The notes under the pieces: model-generated
The model's input: only the letters and a program-made list of their open reading frames with translations
The model's database searches: none
What the model was told of the DNA's origin: nothing
Source of the DNA: Spartobacteria bacterium
Lineage (GTDB): Bacteria; Verrucomicrobiota; Verrucomicrobiae; Chthoniobacterales; UBA6821
Direction of reading: 5' to 3'
NCBI GenBank assembly: GCA_003136515.1
Contig: PLEU01000009.1
Span: 1-8,879 of the forward strand
Length of the DNA stretch: 8,879 nucleotides
Made by a program: the position numbers and the translations under genes
In this document: in pieces, positions 6,625-8,879 of the stretch
How the letters are laid out: every line of letters starts with the position of its first letter
How positions within the stretch are numbered: the first letter of the stretch is position 1

Positions 6625-7023
6625 ATGATCACCAAACTTCTACATACGCGGTATCGGGTTCATGACCTTGAAAAGACGGTCTCCTTTTACCGCGATGTTC
6701 TCGGCCTACTGGAAACCCGTCGCAGTGAGAGTGGTCGCGGCTCCAAACTTGTCTTTCTCAAGGCTCCCGGGAGCGAGGAGGAGATCGAGATTTGCCAGTA
6801 CGATGCCAGCGGCCCTGTGGAGGTTGGTCCTGATCTGACGCATCTCGCCTTTGCGGTCACCAATCTCGAAAGCTTTGCCAAATCCGCCGCGGCTAAGGGC
6901 TATCCTCTCAGCGATGGCCCGCACCACACCGCCTCGGGATCGATCATAGCCTTCCTCGATGCCCCGGAAGGCTATGAGGTGGAGCTGATACAGAAAGCGG
7001 ACCCAGCGAAGCCTGAGGTCTGA
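6625..7023 (+). CDS. VOC-superfamily glyoxalase I-like protein
   Basis: The protein has 132 residues and a two-module vicinal-oxygen-chelate fold. It aligns by eye with bacterial lactoylglutathione lyase (GloA), which isomerises the methylglyoxal-glutathione hemithioacetal. All four metal ligands of GloA have counterparts: H7 (LLHTRYRV), E55 (EIEICQY), H73 (LTHLAFAV) and E120 (YEVELIQ). DLEKTVSFYRDVLGL (14-28) is the typical first helix. In GloA itself the pattern indicates Ni or Co rather than Zn. Other thiol-adduct lyases or epimerases of the fold remain possible. An upstream in-frame TTG (6601) would add eight residues not seen in the family, so I chose the ATG. The gene lies 33 bases after the folP-like gene and may share its transcript. 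No SD is visible. Confidence 0.85.
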   Translation: MITKLLHTRYRVHDLEKTVSFYRDVLGLLETRRSESGRGSKLVFLKAPGSEEEIEICQYDASGPVEVGPDLTHLAFAVTNLESFAKSAAAKGYPLSDGPHHTASGSIIAFLDAPEGYEVELIQKADPAKPEV

Positions 7024-7054
7024 TGGGCTCTTGACACACCATCAAAGGGTGGCG

Positions 7055-7090
7055 AGGTTTTAGCTTTTCGCTTCGCAGGTTTTAGATTTT
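7055..7090 (+). repeat. Two 14-base direct repeats upstream of mscL
   Basis: AGGTTTTAGCTTTT (7055-7068) and AGGTTTTAGATTTT (7077-7090) match at 13 of 14 positions and start 22 bases apart, about two helical turns. They end ten bases before the mscL start codon. Spacing and place suit a paired regulator site or an upstream AT-rich element, but two short T-rich copies can also arise by chance. Confidence 0.35.
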
Positions 7091-7099
7091 TCTCGTACA

Positions 7100-7555
7100 A
7101 TGATCCCTGATCCAAAAGCTGCCAAAGTCGTTGTGGAGCACTCGTCCAAAGTCTTCACGGAATTCAAGGAATTCATCAGTCGAGGCAATGTCGTAGATCT
7201 CGCCATCGGCGTCATCATGGGTGCCGCTTTCGGAAAGATCGTCACCGCTCTGGTCAACGACATCATCATGCCCCCGATCGGACTCATCCTGAAAGGTATC
7301 GATTTCAAGGACCTCTACATTCCACTGAATGGCAAACACTATGCCACCCTCGCAGATGCCCAGAAGGATGGTGCGGCTCTCCTGTGCTACGGCAATTTTA
7401 TCAATGTCATTATTGAATTTGTCATCATCAGCGCCTGTGTCTTTGGACTCGTCAAGGTGATCAATACCATCCGCAAAAAAGAGGAGGCCACCCCTGCTGG
7501 ACCGACAAAATCAGAGGAACTGCTTACCGAAATCCGCGATCTGCTGAAAAAGTAA
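7100..7555 (+). CDS. mscL: Large-conductance mechanosensitive channel
   Basis: MscL is a homopentameric inner-membrane channel that opens under membrane tension and releases solutes during hypo-osmotic shock. The protein has 151 residues, against 136 in E. coli. The N-terminal amphipathic helix and pore helix are near-canonical: [18 protein letters not shown] (21-38), MGAAFGKIV (40-48) and NDIIMPPIG (53-61). A periplasmic loop (about 67-97) is followed by the second membrane helix (about 99-124), a charged IRKKEE stretch, and the C-terminal bundle helix [14 protein letters not shown] (138-151). There are about 15 extra residues before the usual start region. The ATG at 7100 has no SD, and an internal GTG at 7133 would give a length nearer the family norm. 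The gene stands 76 bases after the VOC gene. Confidence 0.96.
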   Translation: MIPDPKAAKVVVEHSSKVFTEFKEFISRGNVVDLAIGVIMGAAFGKIVTALVNDIIMPPIGLILKGIDFKDLYIPLNGKHYATLADAQKDGAALLCYGNFINVIIEFVIISACVFGLVKVINTIRKKEEATPAGPTKSEELLTEIRDLLKK

Positions 7556-7620
7556 CTTTAGCCAAGAATAGCTCATCCATCCGGTCAACCTTCATCGGCT
7601 GAATCCACAGAAAAGGCATT

Positions 7621-8517
7621 GTGGTGCACGTATTCCTTCATCGGTTGGCATTGCTCGCGATCATGATAGTAATCTGCGGAGCGGGAGCCGAAACAAACTC
7701 CTTCCCAGTACCGGGCGCACCCCCTCAAGGTGTGCAGGTATCGGATTGGAACGGATTCCAGAAACAGTCGTTCCTCGTAGCGGGGCATGCAGCTTACGTG
7801 GTTATTCCCTTAAATTCCGCTCCAGGCAAACCATGGATTTGGCGCACCTCGTTTCCCGACTACATGCCTCTTGTGGATCTGGAGCTCGTCCGCAACGGCT
7901 ACCACATTGGCTATGTTGAGGTGCTGGACTTGCTTGGTTCAGATGCCGCACTTGATGTGATGGATCAGTTTTATGTCCAGGCCAGGGCCCGGTGGCAACT
8001 CGCCCCAAAAATGGCTCTCGAACCATGCAGCCGCGGGGGGCTGGCCGCCTATCGCTATGCAGCACGCCACCCCGATCGTGTGGCCTGCATCTATGGGGAC
8101 GTCCCGGTGATGGATTTCAAAAGCTGGCCGCTCAAGTGGCCGAAGGACAAAGCCACGGAATGGCCGATGATACTGGCCTCCTACGGCTTCAAGAACGATG
8201 CGGAGGCGATGGCCTATCGAGGCAACCCAATCGACCAGCTCGCTCCCATCGCTAAGGCTGGGATCCCAATCAGGCATGTCATCTGCCTGAATGACCAGGT
8301 AGTACCGCCGGAGCAGAATACCTTGGAGGCCAAGAGGCGGCTGGAGGCACTCGGCAGTACTATCGAGGTTGTCTCAGTCAAGGAAAGCGGCGAGTTCTGG
8401 GGTCATCACTTTCCTTATCCGGATATCCCAGGGTCAGTACGGTTCATCATCAGGAATTCCTCCCCTCGGAAGAATAATGGGAATCCTGTCGACTCCTTGG
8501 CACCTGATAAAAGCTGA
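7621..8517 (+). CDS. Exported alpha/beta hydrolase, SRGG type
   Basis: The protein has 298 residues from GTG at 7621. A second GTG at 7624 is better spaced from AAAAGG (7611-7616), so the start may be one codon later. Residues 1-23 look like a signal peptide cleaved after AGA, giving a periplasmic or secreted enzyme. The body matches alpha/beta hydrolases frequent in Verrucomicrobiota and Planctomycetota: an oxyanion-side PWIWRTSF (71-78), the elbow EPCSRGG (134-140) with presumed nucleophile S137, then YRYAARHPDRVACIYGDVPVMDFKSWP (144-170). A likely acid D225 lies in LNDQVVPPEQNT, and the likely His is H262 or H263 in GHHFPYP. The elbow usually reads GxSRGG; here Pro replaces the first Gly. 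The substrate is unknown; members of this group are often assigned as esterases or as carbohydrate-related. It starts 65 bases after mscL with no terminator seen between. Confidence 0.8.
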   Translation: MVHVFLHRLALLAIMIVICGAGAETNSFPVPGAPPQGVQVSDWNGFQKQSFLVAGHAAYVVIPLNSAPGKPWIWRTSFPDYMPLVDLELVRNGYHIGYVEVLDLLGSDAALDVMDQFYVQARARWQLAPKMALEPCSRGGLAAYRYAARHPDRVACIYGDVPVMDFKSWPLKWPKDKATEWPMILASYGFKNDAEAMAYRGNPIDQLAPIAKAGIPIRHVICLNDQVVPPEQNTLEAKRRLEALGSTIEVVSVKESGEFWGHHFPYPDIPGSVRFIIRNSSPRKNNGNPVDSLAPDKS

Positions 8518-8851
8518 GCCTACTTGGTGAAGCCCGCATCTCGTGATGCGAGAGCGGTAACATGGGAACCGCGTGCGGAGACTCGGATGATCTAAATCCT
8601 CAGTCTACATCGGACATCATGCTGGATGCGACATTCTCATTTTCTATTTCCAATTGAAAGAAGACAAAAATCGCTGGAGCGAATGCTCTAGAGTGCTGGA
8701 CTTACCGCATTCGCGAATGACTTTTCTTTTCGCGGATCTCTCAATTCAACGCGTTAGACATCCGAAAACCTCGGGTTTTTGACCTTATGGACCTCAAATA
8801 ATCCATATGCGCATTTTCACAGTTTTGCACCCCTTGGTGTCATTTACAGTG
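8518..8851. other. Gene-free stretch with short inverted repeats
   Basis: I find no coding frame in these 334 bases. Short symmetric elements are present: GCATC/GATGC with a 4-base loop (8536-8549); GAGC/GCTC with loop GAAT (8677-8688); a perfect 12-base palindrome CATTCGCGAATG (8708-8719); and ATGGA/TCCAT (8787-8791 and 8802-8806). The composition is more AT-rich than the flanking genes. The stretch holds the 3' ends of two converging transcripts, the hydrolase gene on + and the tRNA on -, so most of it is probably untranslated tail and terminator sequence. Confidence 0.5.
8763..8781. terminator. Candidate small bidirectional terminator
   Basis: CGAAAACC (8763-8770) pairs with GGTTTTTG (8774-8781, one G-T pair) across a three-base loop (TCG). 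The stem carries A4 on one side and T5 on the other, so either strand would give a hairpin followed by U residues. It lies between the hydrolase gene and the oppositely oriented tRNA. The stem is AT-rich and weak and is far (about 245 bases) from the hydrolase stop codon, so the call is tentative. Confidence 0.35.
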
Positions 8852-8879
8852 TGGAGCGGGTGAGGGGAATCGAACCCCC
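8852..8879 (-). tRNA. 3' part of a tRNA, probably tRNA-Gly (cut by window end)
   Basis: Read on the - strand, the last 28 bases end in CCA (8854-8852) after discriminator T (8855). Before that is the acceptor 3' strand CACCCGC (8862-8856), a T-arm stem GGGGG/CCCCT, and the T loop TTCGATT. The implied acceptor 5' strand is GCGGGTG. GCGGG at the 5' end with discriminator U is typical of bacterial tRNA-Gly. Cys also uses U but normally begins GGC. The anticodon lies outside the window, so the isotype is an inference. CCA is encoded in the DNA. Confidence 0.8.

Noticed and set aside
7031..7036. TTGACA resembling a -35 box upstream of mscL
   Set aside because: No reasonable -10 sequence follows at 16-18 bases (GAGGTT is found), so I do not call a promoter.
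7038..7061. Weak CACC/GGTG hairpin followed by TTTT after the VOC gene
   Set aside because: The stem is only four pairs and is separated from the T run by a G-rich spacer, so it is too weak to call a terminator.
7096..7101. TACAAT resembling a -10 box at the mscL start codon
   Set aside because: It overlaps the ATG, so a transcript from it would start inside the gene, and no -35 element lies at proper spacing.
1..8879. CRISPR arrays, insertion sequences, prophage or toxin-antitoxin genes
   Set aside because: I found no regularly spaced repeats, transposase-like proteins, terminal inverted repeats or paired small toxin/antitoxin frames by eye.

Overview
The window looks like ordinary chromosomal sequence from a free-living Gram-negative bacterium. 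The best guess is the Verrucomicrobiota/Planctomycetota side of the tree. This is an inference from three things: a CdsA with a PGxGGxLDxLD signature, a secreted alpha/beta hydrolase of the SRGG type common in that superphylum, and start codons mostly lacking Shine-Dalgarno sequences. There are no mobile elements, CRISPR arrays, phage genes or toxin-antitoxin pairs.

Left part (1-2800, + strand). An unassigned 138-base stretch ends in a strong intrinsic terminator (139-170). Then come cdsA (phospholipid head-group activation) and dxr (committed step of MEP isoprenoid synthesis), 12 bases apart, a common bacterial envelope/isoprenoid pair. The rseP gene that often follows dxr is absent. In its place is a small exported PepSY-like protein, then a two-way terminator at 2743-2788 shared with the converging superoxide dismutase gene.

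Middle part (2809-5652, - strand). Reading leftwards: a phosphotransacetylase catalytic protein (pta), a BioD-like P-loop plus DRTGG protein joined to it by a 4-base stop/start overlap, and a Mn-type superoxide dismutase. The first two correspond to the two halves of the long enterobacterial Pta, but as separate genes in reversed order. No acetate kinase gene is in view.

Right part (5701-8517, + strand). Divergent from pta is a dihydropteroate synthase-like gene with several changed active-site residues. It is followed by a glyoxalase I-like VOC protein with all four metal ligands, the mechanosensitive channel mscL, and an exported alpha/beta hydrolase with a changed nucleophile elbow. After a 334-base gene-free stretch, the window ends inside a tRNA, probably tRNA-Gly, on the - strand.

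I do not see a clear new multi-gene system. The best leads are the divergent DHPS homologue (Asn where the pterin-contact Asp is expected), the split and reordered Pta pair, the CdsA signature variant, and the hydrolase whose nucleophile motif lacks its first glycine.
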